A stretch of 64,000 nt of DNA from assembly GCA_017409575.1 (NCBI GenBank), contig JAFQSM010000080.1, positions 62,001-126,000 on the forward strand, written 5' to 3'. This document shows positions 1 to 8,338 of the stretch, one piece after another; within the stretch, counting starts at the first letter, position 1; every line of letters begins with the position of its first letter. Below the pieces are notes generated by a model, which saw nothing but the letters and a program-made list of their open reading frames with translations, was not told the DNA's origin and did not search any database. Both the position numbers and the translations under genes were made by a program. The stretch is from Clostridia bacterium. Lineage in GTDB: Bacteria; Bacillota; Clostridia; Monoglobales; Monoglobaceae.

Positions 1-344
1 TGCCTGCCTTTTTGATGTTCTTGCTCAACAATTTTATGAATCCGTTTGACAAACGGACAGGTCGCATCTATTACATTTATGTCGTTTCCCAAAAGTTTTC
101 GATATTCTTCTTCTGATATACCGTGTGCACGGACTATAACCGTGCTTCCGTTTGGGATTTCGCTTATTTCATCAATACAAGTTACACCCATTTGTTCAAG
201 CTCGTTTGTCACATCGCTGTTGTGGATAAGCATACCATAGGTGTATACCTGTGATTTTTTTTCTTTTGCTGTATCGTATGCAATCTTTACTGCTCTGTCA
301 ACGCCAAAGCAAAATCCCGCTTTTTCAGCTATCTCAATTTCCAT
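1..344 (-). CDS. ispH: 4-hydroxy-3-methylbut-2-enyl diphosphate reductase IspH, N-terminal part
   Basis: IspH carries out the last step of the MEP isoprenoid pathway, reducing HMBPP to IPP and DMAPP with a [4Fe-4S] cluster in the cytosol. The 114 visible residues contain cluster ligands Cys12 (AGFCFGVDRA) and Cys96 (DATCPF) and the substrate-binding His41 and His74, at the same numbering as in E. coli IspH. The start is the ATG at 342-344, with GGGAG about 9 bases upstream inside the end of plsC, so the two genes overlap by 11 bases. The gene runs off the left edge, so the third cysteine is not visible. Many Clostridia fuse IspH to ribosomal protein S1; the window cannot show whether this one does. 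Confidence 0.95.
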   Translation of the reverse strand, partial: MEIEIAEKAGFCFGVDRAVKIAYDTAKEKKSQVYTYGMLIHNSDVTNELEQMGVTCIDEISEIPNGSTVIVRAHGISEEEYRKLLGNDINVIDATCPFVKRIHKIVEQEHQKGR

Positions 345-933
345 AAGTTCTGGCTCCCGAGAGTACTGCTATTTTTTCCATAACAACCTGGTCTGTAATG
401 TTCTGGACTTCTTCCGGTGTCAATTTTTGTCCTTTATACTCCGAAAGGTCTATGTAATCACCAACTGTGACTTTTACGCGGCTTCTGAATTTGTAAGTCG
501 CCTCTATTCCAACCGGCAAAATACCTACTTCTGCCTTTGTGGCAATCACAACAGCACCCTGCTTGCCCTTGCCCAAAACGCCGGGTGTGTGAACGCGTCT
601 GCCCTCAGGAAACATAACAATATTTTTGCCGTCACGCAAGAATCTTATAGCGGTTTTTATAGCAGCCATACCCTCGCCTCTTTTTACAGGGAATGCCTCA
701 AAAGCCTTGATTACCTGCGCAACTACCGGCACCTTAAAAAGAGAAGCTTTTGCCATATAAGCCACATTTTCGACAGGCAAAAATGCCGCAATTAAAGGTG
801 GGTCAAAATTACTGAGATGATTTGGAGTAACAATAAAATTCTTATCGCAAGGGATTTTTTCTACCCCTTCAATCTCTACTTTAAAGAGAATTTTGTAAAA
901 CAATCTTGCTGCTGCTAAAACAAATTTTTTCAT
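334..933 (-). CDS. plsC: 1-acyl-sn-glycerol-3-phosphate acyltransferase PlsC
   Basis: This 199-residue protein belongs to the LPLAT family, which transfers an acyl group to lysophosphatidate to give phosphatidate, the phospholipid precursor, at the inner face of the membrane. The catalytic HxxxxD motif is His39-Asp44 (NHLSNFD) and the substrate-binding FPEG motif is at 108-111, followed by RR. The hydrophobic N-terminus (about residues 4-18) probably associates with the membrane. The start overlaps the stop of cmk by 4 bases (ATGA) and the end overlaps ispH by 11 bases, so cmk, plsC and ispH are translationally coupled, a common order in Clostridia. Acyl-donor preference cannot be read from the sequence. 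Confidence 0.93.
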   Translation of the reverse strand: MKKFVLAAARLFYKILFKVEIEGVEKIPCDKNFIVTPNHLSNFDPPLIAAFLPVENVAYMAKASLFKVPVVAQVIKAFEAFPVKRGEGMAAIKTAIRFLRDGKNIVMFPEGRRVHTPGVLGKGKQGAVVIATKAEVGILPVGIEATYKFRSRVKVTVGDYIDLSEYKGQKLTPEEVQNITDQVVMEKIAVLSGARTYGN

Positions 934-1610
934 AAGCTTTTTCTTCTTTCATTTATTATATCCATAATAATTTTTACTGATTCTTCTAAGGAATTTCCGG
1001 TTGTGTCAACATAAACGCTGTCCTCTGCCGGTTTAAGCGGGGCAATTTCGCGCTCGGAATCGTTTTTGTCACGATACTGCATATCGCGTTTTACCTCATC
1101 AAAATCACACTCAACGCCTTTTGCCACTAGTTCTTCAAATCTTCGCATTGCCCTGTCCTCGACCGATGCAGTGAGAAAAATTTTGAGCTGGGCATCCGGC
1201 AAAACAACTGTACCAATATCTCTGCCGTCCATAATAACATCTGTTTTTTGGGCAAGTCCGCGCTGAAGCTCCAAAAGTTTTGTGCGGACAGCCGGGATTC
1301 TTGAAACATCCGACGCAGCAACCGAAACCTCGGGCAAACGTATTTCTGTCGAAACATCCTCGCCATTTAAAAAGACCTTTTGCCCGGTTTCAGAATGTGC
1401 GATTTCAACATTAATCTCGGGCAGCATCGCCTCAACTGCTGTAATATCTTTGTCAGGGGCAATACCCTTCCTTATTGCAGCAAGCCCTATTGCACGATAC
1501 ATTGCTCCGGTGTCGACATAAACAATGCCAAGCTCTTTTGCCGCAAGCTTTGCTATTGTACTTTTGCCTGCGCCTGCAGGTCCATCTATTGCGATTTTAA
1601 AAGTAGCCAT
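930..1610 (-). CDS. cmk: (d)CMP kinase
   Basis: Cytidylate kinase phosphorylates CMP and dCMP to the diphosphates with ATP in the cytosol. The 226-residue length is standard. The P-loop GPAGAGKST is at residues 10-18, followed by the family sequence VDTGAMYRA; MDGRDIGTVV, typical of the CMP-binding region, is further on. The start ATG has GAGG about 10 bases upstream. It lies 18 bases after the small coiled-coil gene and overlaps plsC by 4 bases, within the long leftward operon. Confidence 0.97.
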   Translation of the reverse strand: MATFKIAIDGPAGAGKSTIAKLAAKELGIVYVDTGAMYRAIGLAAIRKGIAPDKDITAVEAMLPEINVEIAHSETGQKVFLNGEDVSTEIRLPEVSVAASDVSRIPAVRTKLLELQRGLAQKTDVIMDGRDIGTVVLPDAQLKIFLTASVEDRAMRRFEELVAKGVECDFDEVKRDMQYRDKNDSEREIAPLKPAEDSVYVDTTGNSLEESVKIIMDIINERRKSL

Positions 1611-1628
1611 ATCTTTTGTACCTCTTTT

Positions 1629-1898
1629 TTAGCCAAGCTTTTTCTGCAGTTCTTCAATTTCTGCATTAAGCTTATCAATGTCAGCGCACTTATTTTCAAT
1701 AAAGTCCGCAACATTTCTGTCCTCTTTGCTTGCAAGATAAATTTCCTTGCCAATCTCAGTATATACTTTTTCGATTTCGTTCTTAAGGTCAAAAATCGAA
1801 TATTTTGTCTTGGAGTCTTCTACAAACTCACCTGTCTTTTTTGTCACTGTATGGAAAGTGTTCTCTGCCGCTTTTTTCAAATTTTCAACAAATTTCAT
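1629..1898 (-). CDS. Small charged coiled-coil protein, function unknown
   Basis: I do not recognise a named family for these 89 residues. The protein is lysine- and glutamate-rich, with no signal peptide or membrane segment. The first third (residues 1-30) resembles amphipathic helices of YtxH-like or apolipoprotein-like proteins. Residues 35-65 contain the pattern VYTEIGKEIYLA, and the tail (72-88) is a regular coiled coil (IDKLNAEIEELQKKLG). Similar short proteins in Clostridia sometimes carry an added C-terminal zinc ribbon, which is missing here. A good ribosome binding site (GGAGG) precedes the ATG. It lies between ychF and cmk with gaps of about 20 bases, so it is co-transcribed with them. 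Confidence 0.8.
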   Translation of the reverse strand: MKFVENLKKAAENTFHTVTKKTGEFVEDSKTKYSIFDLKNEIEKVYTEIGKEIYLASKEDRNVADFIENKCADIDKLNAEIEELQKKLG

Positions 1899-1918
1899 AA
1901 TAAACCTCCGATTTTTAT

Positions 1919-3016
1919 TTATACATTAAATCTAAAGAGAATAATATCCCCGTCTTCTACAGTATATTCTTTTCCTTCACTTCTGACAAGACCTTTTTCT
2001 TTTGCTGTATTCATACTGCCGTTTTCCATAAGGTCTTTATATGACACAACCTCGGCGCGTATAAAACCGCGTTCGAAATCGGTATGTATTTTACCTGCTG
2101 CCTGAGGTGCCTTGGTACCCTTTGTGATTGTCCAGGCCCTTACCTCGGGTTTTCCTGCTGTCAGATAGCTTATAAGCCCAAGAAGCTTGTAGCTTGCCTT
2201 TATAAGCTTGTCAAGACCCGATTCTGTTGCCCCAAGTTCTTCCAGGAACATTACCTTTTCGTCTTTGTCAAGCTCAGCGATTTCTTCTTCAATTCTTGCC
2301 GAAACAACCATAACCTCGGATTTTTCGCTTGCGGCAAATTCCGCAATCTTTTTGACATAACAGTTTTCATCCATAGGCTTTGCATAGTCATCCTCGGCAA
2401 CGTTTGCCGCATAGATAACCGGCTTTAAGCTCAGGAGCGAAACCTCCTTAAGCATTTCCTTTTCTTCGTCACTGAAGTCAAGAGCTCTTGCACTGATGCC
2501 TTTTTCAAGCTTTGTGCACAGGTCTTCAAGAAAATCAATCTCGACCTGATACTTTTTGTCACCGCCCTTAAGCTGCTTTTTGAGTCTGTCAATTCGTCTT
2601 GCAATAATCTCAAGGTCCGAGAATATAAGTTCAAAATTTATGGTTTCAATATCACGAATCGGGTCAATGCTTCCCTCAACATGCACAATATTTTCGTCCT
2701 CAAATGCTCTTACCACATGGACAATGGCGTCAACCTCGCGGATATTCGACAAGAACTTGTTGCCAAGGCCTTCGCCCTTGCTTGCACCCTTTACAAGTCC
2801 TGCTATATCAACAAACTCAATTACCGCCGGAGTAACTTTGTCAGGGTCATACATCTCAGCAAGCTTGTCAAGTCTTTCGTCAGGAACAGCCACTATACCG
2901 ACATTCGGCTCGATTGTGCAAAACGGATAGTTTGCCGATTCTGCACCTGCCTGTGTAATTGCATTAAAGAGTGTGCTTTTGCCTACATTTGGAAGTCCCA
3001 CTATACCTAATTTCAT
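1919..3016 (-). CDS. ychF: Redox-regulated ATPase YchF (Obg family)
   Basis: YchF is an Obg-family P-loop protein that prefers ATP over GTP, binds the ribosome and is linked to oxidative-stress responses. The 365-residue length is typical. The P-loop GLPNVGKST is at residues 7-15 and switch/G3 is DIAGLVKGASKGEGLG. The G4 position reads YAANVAE rather than the NKxD of true GTPases, which is the family hallmark behind ATP use. The C-terminal TGS/ubiquitin-like domain ends in DGDIILFRFNV. It is 40 bases downstream of the flavoprotein gene. Confidence 0.97.
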   Translation of the reverse strand: MKLGIVGLPNVGKSTLFNAITQAGAESANYPFCTIEPNVGIVAVPDERLDKLAEMYDPDKVTPAVIEFVDIAGLVKGASKGEGLGNKFLSNIREVDAIVHVVRAFEDENIVHVEGSIDPIRDIETINFELIFSDLEIIARRIDRLKKQLKGGDKKYQVEIDFLEDLCTKLEKGISARALDFSDEEKEMLKEVSLLSLKPVIYAANVAEDDYAKPMDENCYVKKIAEFAASEKSEVMVVSARIEEEIAELDKDEKVMFLEELGATESGLDKLIKASYKLLGLISYLTAGKPEVRAWTITKGTKAPQAAGKIHTDFERGFIRAEVVSYKDLMENGSMNTAKEKGLVRSEGKEYTVEDGDIILFRFNV

Positions 3017-3056
3017 AATATATCAAATACCTTTCTTTTGTTAATCTTTGTCTTCT

Positions 3057-4622
3057 TTACTCAATTTCCAAAATTTTTTGTGCTACTTTTATTCCGTCTA
3101 CTGCGGCGCTCATAATTCCTCCGGCATATCCTGCACCCTCGCCACACGGGAAAAGGCCCTTGTGACTTACACTTTCAAAATTCTCGTCACGCTTAATTCT
3201 GAGTGGTGCGGATGTGCGCATCTCAACACCTGTCAAAATTGCACCGCCTGTTACAAAGCCTTTTATTTTCTTTTCAAACTCGCCAAGACCTTCCGAAAGC
3301 GTGTCCGCAATAAACTGTGGCAAACATTCTCTCAAATCCGCAAATTCAGTCTGCCCGGTAAATGAGGGTTTTACACCATCAAAAGCATCCGAAACCCGAT
3401 TTTTTACAAAATCACGGGCAAGCTGGGCAGGGCCCTTGCCACAGCACAAAGCATAAGCTGCACGCTCATACTTCCGCTGAAATTCCACACCTGCCAAAGG
3501 TGACTCGCCATCAAAATCCTCAGGTCTTACAGTAACAACAAGCGCACTGTTGGAATTTTCTGACATTCGCGCGTGCTCACTCATACCGTTTACACACAGA
3601 CACTCTTGCTCGGATGAGGCATTTACCACAACTCCGCCCGGGCACATACAAAATGAGTATACACTTCTGTTTTCGCCATTGTGAACAAGTCTGTAATCTG
3701 CCGAGGGTAAGAATTCCTTTTCATCACCTTCGCCATACTGCATTTTGTTTATAAACTCGCGCTTGTGTTCAATTCTTACACCTGCCGCAAAGGGTTTTTG
3801 CTCCATATATACGCCGTGCTCTGCAAGCATCTTGTAGGTATCGCGGCTGCTGTGTCCCGGCGCCAGAATAATCGAATCAAAATCAATATATGACGAATTG
3901 TTTAAAACAGCACCGGTTATTTTGCCGTCTTTCACAATCAAATCAGTAAGACAGGTATCAAAAAGCACCTGGCCACCTTGTTTTTTTATCTTTTCGCGAA
4001 TATTCTTTACGCATACCGCCAAAATATCCGTGCCGATGTGCGGTTTAGAATCGTACATAATTTCTTTTGGTGCACCATTTTCGACAAAAGTCTTAAGAAC
4101 AAATCCCTGAAGCTTGCTTCCTATCCGTGTATTAAGCTTGCCGTCAGAAAATGTCCCTGCACCGCCTTCGCCAAACTGAATATTACATTCGGGGTTCAAA
4201 ATGCCTGTATTCCAAAACCTCTGCACCTCTTTTTGGCGGATATCCACTGTGCTGCCGCGTTCAATCAATGTGACATCGGCTCCGCCCAAGGTAAGAATAT
4301 ATGCCGCAAAAAGTCCTGCAGGGCCACTTCCGACTACCAGAACCTTTTTTGACGATGTTTTTCTTAGTATCTCAAAATTTTCCGTTTTTTCAAAAACCGA
4401 TATTCCGGATGGAAGTTTTTCATCTGTGCATTCCGCTTCCATAACCACCGAATACACAAAATGAATATCATTCTTTCGTCTTGCATCAAGCGATTTTTTG
4501 TAAATATACGGATTTTTCGCATTTACTTCTGCCTTTTGAGCAATGCCTGACGCCACTTTAAAAACATCTGCCTCTGTATGACAAACCGGCATTTTAATTC
4601 CGCTTATAATTATCTTTTTCAA
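3057..4622 (-). CDS. NAD(P)/FAD-dependent oxidoreductase, COG2509 family
   Basis: A 521-residue flavoprotein of the widespread but uncharacterised FAD-dependent dehydrogenase family COG2509. The N-terminal ~90 residues form the family's small alpha/beta domain. The Rossmann FAD-binding motif VVGSGPAGLFAAYIL follows, then the ERG that binds ribose, and GEGAGYAGGIMSAA near the C-terminus closes the FAD site. I place the start at the TTG at 4620-4622: GGCGGAG sits 7 bases upstream, and the protein then begins KKIIISGIKMP as family members do. A longer reading from an upstream TTG lacks a ribosome binding site. It follows cdaR with 16 bases between. The substrate is unknown. Confidence 0.88.
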   Translation of the reverse strand: MKKIIISGIKMPVCHTEADVFKVASGIAQKAEVNAKNPYIYKKSLDARRKNDIHFVYSVVMEAECTDEKLPSGISVFEKTENFEILRKTSSKKVLVVGSGPAGLFAAYILTLGGADVTLIERGSTVDIRQKEVQRFWNTGILNPECNIQFGEGGAGTFSDGKLNTRIGSKLQGFVLKTFVENGAPKEIMYDSKPHIGTDILAVCVKNIREKIKKQGGQVLFDTCLTDLIVKDGKITGAVLNNSSYIDFDSIILAPGHSSRDTYKMLAEHGVYMEQKPFAAGVRIEHKREFINKMQYGEGDEKEFLPSADYRLVHNGENRSVYSFCMCPGGVVVNASSEQECLCVNGMSEHARMSENSNSALVVTVRPEDFDGESPLAGVEFQRKYERAAYALCCGKGPAQLARDFVKNRVSDAFDGVKPSFTGQTEFADLRECLPQFIADTLSEGLGEFEKKIKGFVTGGAILTGVEMRTSAPLRIKRDENFESVSHKGLFPCGEGAGYAGGIMSAAVDGIKVAQKILEIE

Positions 4623-4638
4623 GAAATTACTCCGCCTT

Positions 4639-5589
4639 TCAGCCTCTCTTTTCAACCTTTACGTTGACTGTATCCACTCCGTCACGCAAAAATACACCCT
4701 CAGGAAGTTTTATTTTTACGCTCATCACGCCGTTTCCTGATATGTCATCAAGGTTAACCGCGTAGGTCAAAAGTTCCTCAACTGTCTCTAAAATCTCGTT
4801 CTCTGCATAAATTGTGACATTTGCCGGCTGAACCGAAACCTTGTATTCATCGATATCTCCCGATGCTTTGTAGTCAAGTGTAACCGGAACGGTCTTTTGC
4901 TTGTATACCCTGCATTCCACATCTACGGTTTCGATGTTTGTTGTTACAAGGTCATATATTTTTTCGTCGTCAGCAATTCTCTTTCCGTTTTCGTCAATAA
5001 AAAACAATTTTTCAGTATCTTTTATGTCAGCCGCCCTGCCGTCAAAATTGAGTTCTGCCCCAACACTTGATATGTTTTCAATCATTGTCTGGGGGCCCTT
5101 TACTTTGACAAAAGAAACCGAAGAGGTAGCAGTCCCCGCAATATAATTGTTTGCTGTGCTGCCCACAGTAAACACCTTTACCTCGCGTTCTGCCTCAACC
5201 ACTTTGTCAATAAAAATCTCGGCGTTATACGGCTTTTTACTTACAATTTCGTCATATTCATAAGGAATAGAAATCGCGATAGGCAGCGAAAATGTCCCTG
5301 TTTTGCTTATTGTAGCAAGGTCAACTGTTGCATAAATATTATTCTCTTCAATATTTGCTATCCGTTTGCGGCTTCCCCTGATTTTAAGTTCTACTGTTGT
5401 TTTTTCGTCGCTTATCAGGCATAATCCCTTTGACTTTATTAAATCTTCGTTGGTATAGCGGATAGGTATATCCTTGACAGTAACATCAACCGACGGGTCC
5501 ACCACCGCAATAATATAAAACCAAAGGAGAAGAGCAATAACAAATGATAAAACTTTAAGAACAGAATCTTTCAGAAAAAAATCTCTCAT
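4639..5589 (-). CDS. cdaR: YbbR-domain protein CdaR, regulator of the diadenylate cyclase
   Basis: The protein has 316 residues, with one N-terminal membrane anchor (about residues 11-30) and an extracytoplasmic region of beta-rich YbbR repeats. In Bacillus and Listeria CdaR binds CdaA in the membrane and tunes c-di-AMP production. The role here is inferred from that and from the 4-base overlap with cdaA. Repeats are visible as recurring patterns such as KDIPIRYTNEDL, VKVFTVGSTANNYIAG and KTVPVTLDYKASGDIDEY. The order cdaA-cdaR is conserved, but the usual next gene glmM is replaced by a flavoprotein gene. Confidence 0.92.
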   Translation of the reverse strand: MRDFFLKDSVLKVLSFVIALLLWFYIIAVVDPSVDVTVKDIPIRYTNEDLIKSKGLCLISDEKTTVELKIRGSRKRIANIEENNIYATVDLATISKTGTFSLPIAISIPYEYDEIVSKKPYNAEIFIDKVVEAEREVKVFTVGSTANNYIAGTATSSVSFVKVKGPQTMIENISSVGAELNFDGRAADIKDTEKLFFIDENGKRIADDEKIYDLVTTNIETVDVECRVYKQKTVPVTLDYKASGDIDEYKVSVQPANVTIYAENEILETVEELLTYAVNLDDISGNGVMSVKIKLPEGVFLRDGVDTVNVKVEKRG

Positions 5590-6437
5590 TTGTTTTTCTC
5601 CTTTCTTGCAAAAATCGGCTTTTTGATTCGGCTGTCTTTTTTCTTGATGTCAAAAAGCTTCATAAGATTGTTTTCAAGAGCCTCAGCCGAAAGTCGCATA
5701 TTAAGCTCGCCACCGCAAGCAATGGAAATTCCGCCTGTTTCTTCCGACACAATAACAACAACCGCATCCGACTCCTCGGACATGCCAAGACCTGCACGAT
5801 GTCTTGTGCCAAGCTCTTTGCTTACATTGGGATTTTGTGAAAGCGGAAGAAAACAGCTTGCAGCTTCGATTTTGTTGTTGCGTATAATGACTGCTCCGTC
5901 ATGAAGAGGGGTTTTGGGAACAAAAATATTTGTCAGAAGTTCTGCCGTTACATCCGCATTAAGAACAATACCGGTATCGGCAATGTCACCTATTTTAACC
6001 TCGCGCTCCATAACAATCAAAGCACCTATACGGCTTTTTGACATATTCAAACAGCTTTCTTTAACTTCCTTTATCAGCTTTTCTTTTTCTAAGTCATCAG
6101 TCCGTTCTTCAAAGCTGAACCATTGTCCCATTGTGGTACGCCCAAGCTGCTCAAGCGCGCGCCTGAGTTCGGGCTGAAACACAATGATAATCGCAATAAG
6201 TCCAAGCTGCAGGGCATTGCTTAAAAGATAATGCACTGTGTGAAGACTGACAAGCTGGCTGACCTGCATTGTCACAACAAGAACAACAAGGCCTTTCAAA
6301 AGATGTACAGCCCTTGTATCACGAATAAACTTGAGAGCCTTGTATATAAAGAATGTTACAATAAAAACATCGATTATATCAGTAAGCTTTATAAGAGCCA
6401 ACTGATTTATTAACCCCTGGTAAATGCTGTCAAACAC
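5586..6437 (-). CDS. cdaA: Diadenylate cyclase CdaA (DisA_N domain, membrane-bound)
   Basis: CdaA joins two ATP to c-di-AMP, the second messenger that controls potassium, osmolyte and cell-wall homeostasis. Three membrane segments (about 21-37, 47-62 and 72-88) precede a DisA_N catalytic domain. Catalytic DGA is at 180-182 and RHR at 212-214, followed by the SEETGGIS loop; all are intact. The start is GTG at 6435-6437 with a strong AAGGAGG. The gene sits 37 bases after proS and overlaps cdaR by 4 bases. Confidence 0.97.
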   Translation of the reverse strand: MFDSIYQGLINQLALIKLTDIIDVFIVTFFIYKALKFIRDTRAVHLLKGLVVLVVTMQVSQLVSLHTVHYLLSNALQLGLIAIIIVFQPELRRALEQLGRTTMGQWFSFEERTDDLEKEKLIKEVKESCLNMSKSRIGALIVMEREVKIGDIADTGIVLNADVTAELLTNIFVPKTPLHDGAVIIRNNKIEAASCFLPLSQNPNVSKELGTRHRAGLGMSEESDAVVVIVSEETGGISIACGGELNMRLSAEALENNLMKLFDIKKKDSRIKKPIFARKEKNK

Positions 6438-6474
6438 GCCAAAATCCTCCTTTTTCTGTTTATTGAATCAAATT

Positions 6475-7914
6475 TTAGTATGCCTTGCCCCAATAAACCA
6501 ATTTTTTTGCAGGCTTGCCGCAACATACACAGGTCTCCGCAACAGGAGTCTGGTCAAACGGCATACAACGCGAAGTTGCTGATGTATCTGCTTTGATTTT
6601 TTCTTCACATTCCAAATCTCCGCACCACATTGCCTTTACAAAACCGCCTTTTTCTGAAACAATTTTCTGGAATTCTTCATAATTTGCTGCAACACTTGTC
6701 TTTTCTTCTCTGTTTTTAAGTGCTGCATCATACATCTCTTGCTGAATTGCCTCGAGATGATTTTTAACCTCTTCTTCAAGATTATCAAGAGAAATGAAGA
6801 ACTTTTCTCTTGTTGTTCGTCTTACCAATACTGCCTGTTTATTTTCGATATCCTTAGGTCCGATTTCTATTCTAAGCGGAACGCCCTTCATTTCGTATTC
6901 GCTGAACTTCCAGCCGGGTGACTTGTCGCTTGAATCAAGCTTTACTCTGAACTCGCCGCTCAAACGCGCTCTCAGTTCTTCTGCTTTTTCCAAAACGCCT
7001 TCCTTGTGCTGAGCAACCGGAATGATAACTGCCTGAATCGGAGCAATTCTCGGCGGAAGTTTCAGACCTGCGTCATCGCCGTGAACCATTATGATAGCAC
7101 CGATTGAACGTGTGGAAACGCCCCACGAGGTCTGATGAACATAACTGAGTCCGTTGTTTTCGTCCGAATACTGAATACCAAAAGCTTTTGCAAATCCGTC
7201 ACCAAAGTTGTGGCTTGTACCCGACTGAAGCGCCTTGCCGTCGTGCATAAGGCTTTCGATTGTGTATGTAGCCTTTGCACCTGCAAATTTCTCCTTATCG
7301 GTTTTTCTTCCCTTGATAACTGGAATAGCAAGTTCGTTTTCAAAAAACTCTGCATAAACATCAAGCATACGAAGTGTTTCTGCCTCGGCTTCTTCGGCTG
7401 TTGCGTGTGCAGTATGACCCTCCTGCCACAAAAACTCTGCGCTGCGAAGGAAAGGTCTGGTTGTTTTTTCCCATCTGACAACGCTGCACCATTGGTTGTA
7501 AAGTTTGGGGAGGTCTCTGTACGAATGGATTATGTTTGAATAATGGTCGCAGAAAAGTGTTTCGGAGGTCGGTCTTACGCAAAGACGCTCCTGAAGCTTT
7601 TCGTTTCCGCCATGTGTAACCCATGCAACCTCGGGAGCAAATCCCTCTACATGATCCTTCTCGCGCTGAAGCAGACTTTCGGGGATGAACATAGGCATAT
7701 AAACATTTTCGTGCCCTGTTTCTTTAAATCTTTTGTCAAGTCCTTTTTGGATATTTTCCCAAATAGCATAGCCGTACGGCTGAATAACCATACAACCCTT
7801 TACGCCTGAATAATCAACCAGTTTTGCTTTTTTTACAATGTCGGTATACCATTGCGCAAAATCCTCGCTCATGGAGGTTATTTCTTCTACCAATTTTTTT
7901 TCGTCTTTTGCCAA
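6475..7914 (-). CDS. proS: Prolyl-tRNA synthetase, type 3 (eukaryote/archaeal-like)
   Basis: The enzyme attaches proline to tRNA(Pro). It is a class II synthetase of the archaeal/eukaryotic-like type: no editing insertion, and a C-terminal zinc-binding domain with cysteines in [14 protein letters not shown] and [10 protein letters not shown], ending in the typical tyrosine (YWGKAY). Class II motifs appear as [13 protein letters not shown] and [25 protein letters not shown] chose the TTG at 7912-7914: it gives 479 residues and the family N-terminus [13 protein letters not shown], with GAAGGGA upstream. The ATG at 7995 lies about 11 bases from the predicted transcription start and has no ribosome binding site. 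It is first in a nine-gene operon. Confidence 0.95.
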   Translation of the reverse strand: MAKDEKKLVEEITSMSEDFAQWYTDIVKKAKLVDYSGVKGCMVIQPYGYAIWENIQKGLDKRFKETGHENVYMPMFIPESLLQREKDHVEGFAPEVAWVTHGGNEKLQERLCVRPTSETLFCDHYSNIIHSYRDLPKLYNQWCSVVRWEKTTRPFLRSAEFLWQEGHTAHATAEEAEAETLRMLDVYAEFFENELAIPVIKGRKTDKEKFAGAKATYTIESLMHDGKALQSGTSHNFGDGFAKAFGIQYSDENNGLSYVHQTSWGVSTRSIGAIIMVHGDDAGLKLPPRIAPIQAVIIPVAQHKEGVLEKAEELRARLSGEFRVKLDSSDKSPGWKFSEYEMKGVPLRIEIGPKDIENKQAVLVRRTTREKFFISLDNLEEEVKNHLEAIQQEMYDAALKNREEKTSVAANYEEFQKIVSEKGGFVKAMWCGDLECEEKIKADTSATSRCMPFDQTPVAETCVCCGKPAKKLVYWGKAY

Positions 7915-8012
7915 ATTTCCCATTCCCTTCGGTTTTACAATTATTTTAATACCATAATGCCCCCATTTTTCCAGTTTTTGGGCATTTGGGTACATTTACA
8001 CATTATGTCTTA

Positions 8013-8041
8013 AGTATAAAGGAAATTCGCCTTTATGTCAA
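8013..8041 (-). promoter_or_regulatory. Sigma-A promoter of the proS-cdaA-ispH operon
   Basis: On the minus strand TTGACA (8036-8041) and TATACT (8013-8018) are separated by 17 bases, nearly a perfect sigma-A promoter. The predicted start near 8006 gives a leader of about 90 bases to the proS TTG. The leader contains a possible hairpin with 7-bp arms AATGCCC/GGGCATT; it has no T-box AGGGTGG signature. Confidence 0.85.
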
Positions 8042-8087
8042 GGGTTTGGGGCAGATTTTTAATTGGAATTTTATACTCTTTCAAAGC

Positions 8088-8122
8088 AAAACGGCAAGAG
8101 CTTTAATCTCCCTTGCCGTTTT
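8088..8122 (-). terminator. Terminator after copA
   Basis: An 11-bp inverted repeat, AAAACGGCAAG and CTTGCCGTTTT, with a 13-base loop lies 6 bases after the copA stop. The A/T arms supply a short U-run on either strand, so it may work in both directions. Confidence 0.8.
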
Positions 8123-8128
8123 AATATC

Positions 8129-8338
8129 TTACTGTATCTCAAGCACCTTATAACCTTTGTCCTCAATCGCTTTTTTTAGCAAATCATCACTAAGTTCGTT
8201 CCGGCTTTCAACAACCGCTGTGCCAGTTTTGTGACTTACTTCTGCCATAGTTACGCCCTGAATTGTTTCAAGTGTGTTTTTTACATTTGCTTCGCAATGC
8301 GGACACATCATACCCTCAATTTTTATTGTTTTTTTCAT
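8129..8338 (-). other. Possible internally initiated CopZ-like copper chaperone
   Basis: This is the in-frame C-terminal domain of copA. An ATG at 8336-8338 starts a 69-residue product that matches a stand-alone CopZ in length and motif (MKKTIKIEGMMCPHC). AAGGAAG at 8350-8356 lies 11 bases upstream, slightly far but usable. The reading is an inference; the domain may be made only as part of CopA. Confidence 0.35.

Noticed and set aside
1380-2105. 241-codon open frame on the plus strand
   Set aside because: Shadow of cmk, the small coiled-coil gene and ychF; Cys- and Phe-rich with no domain or start signal.
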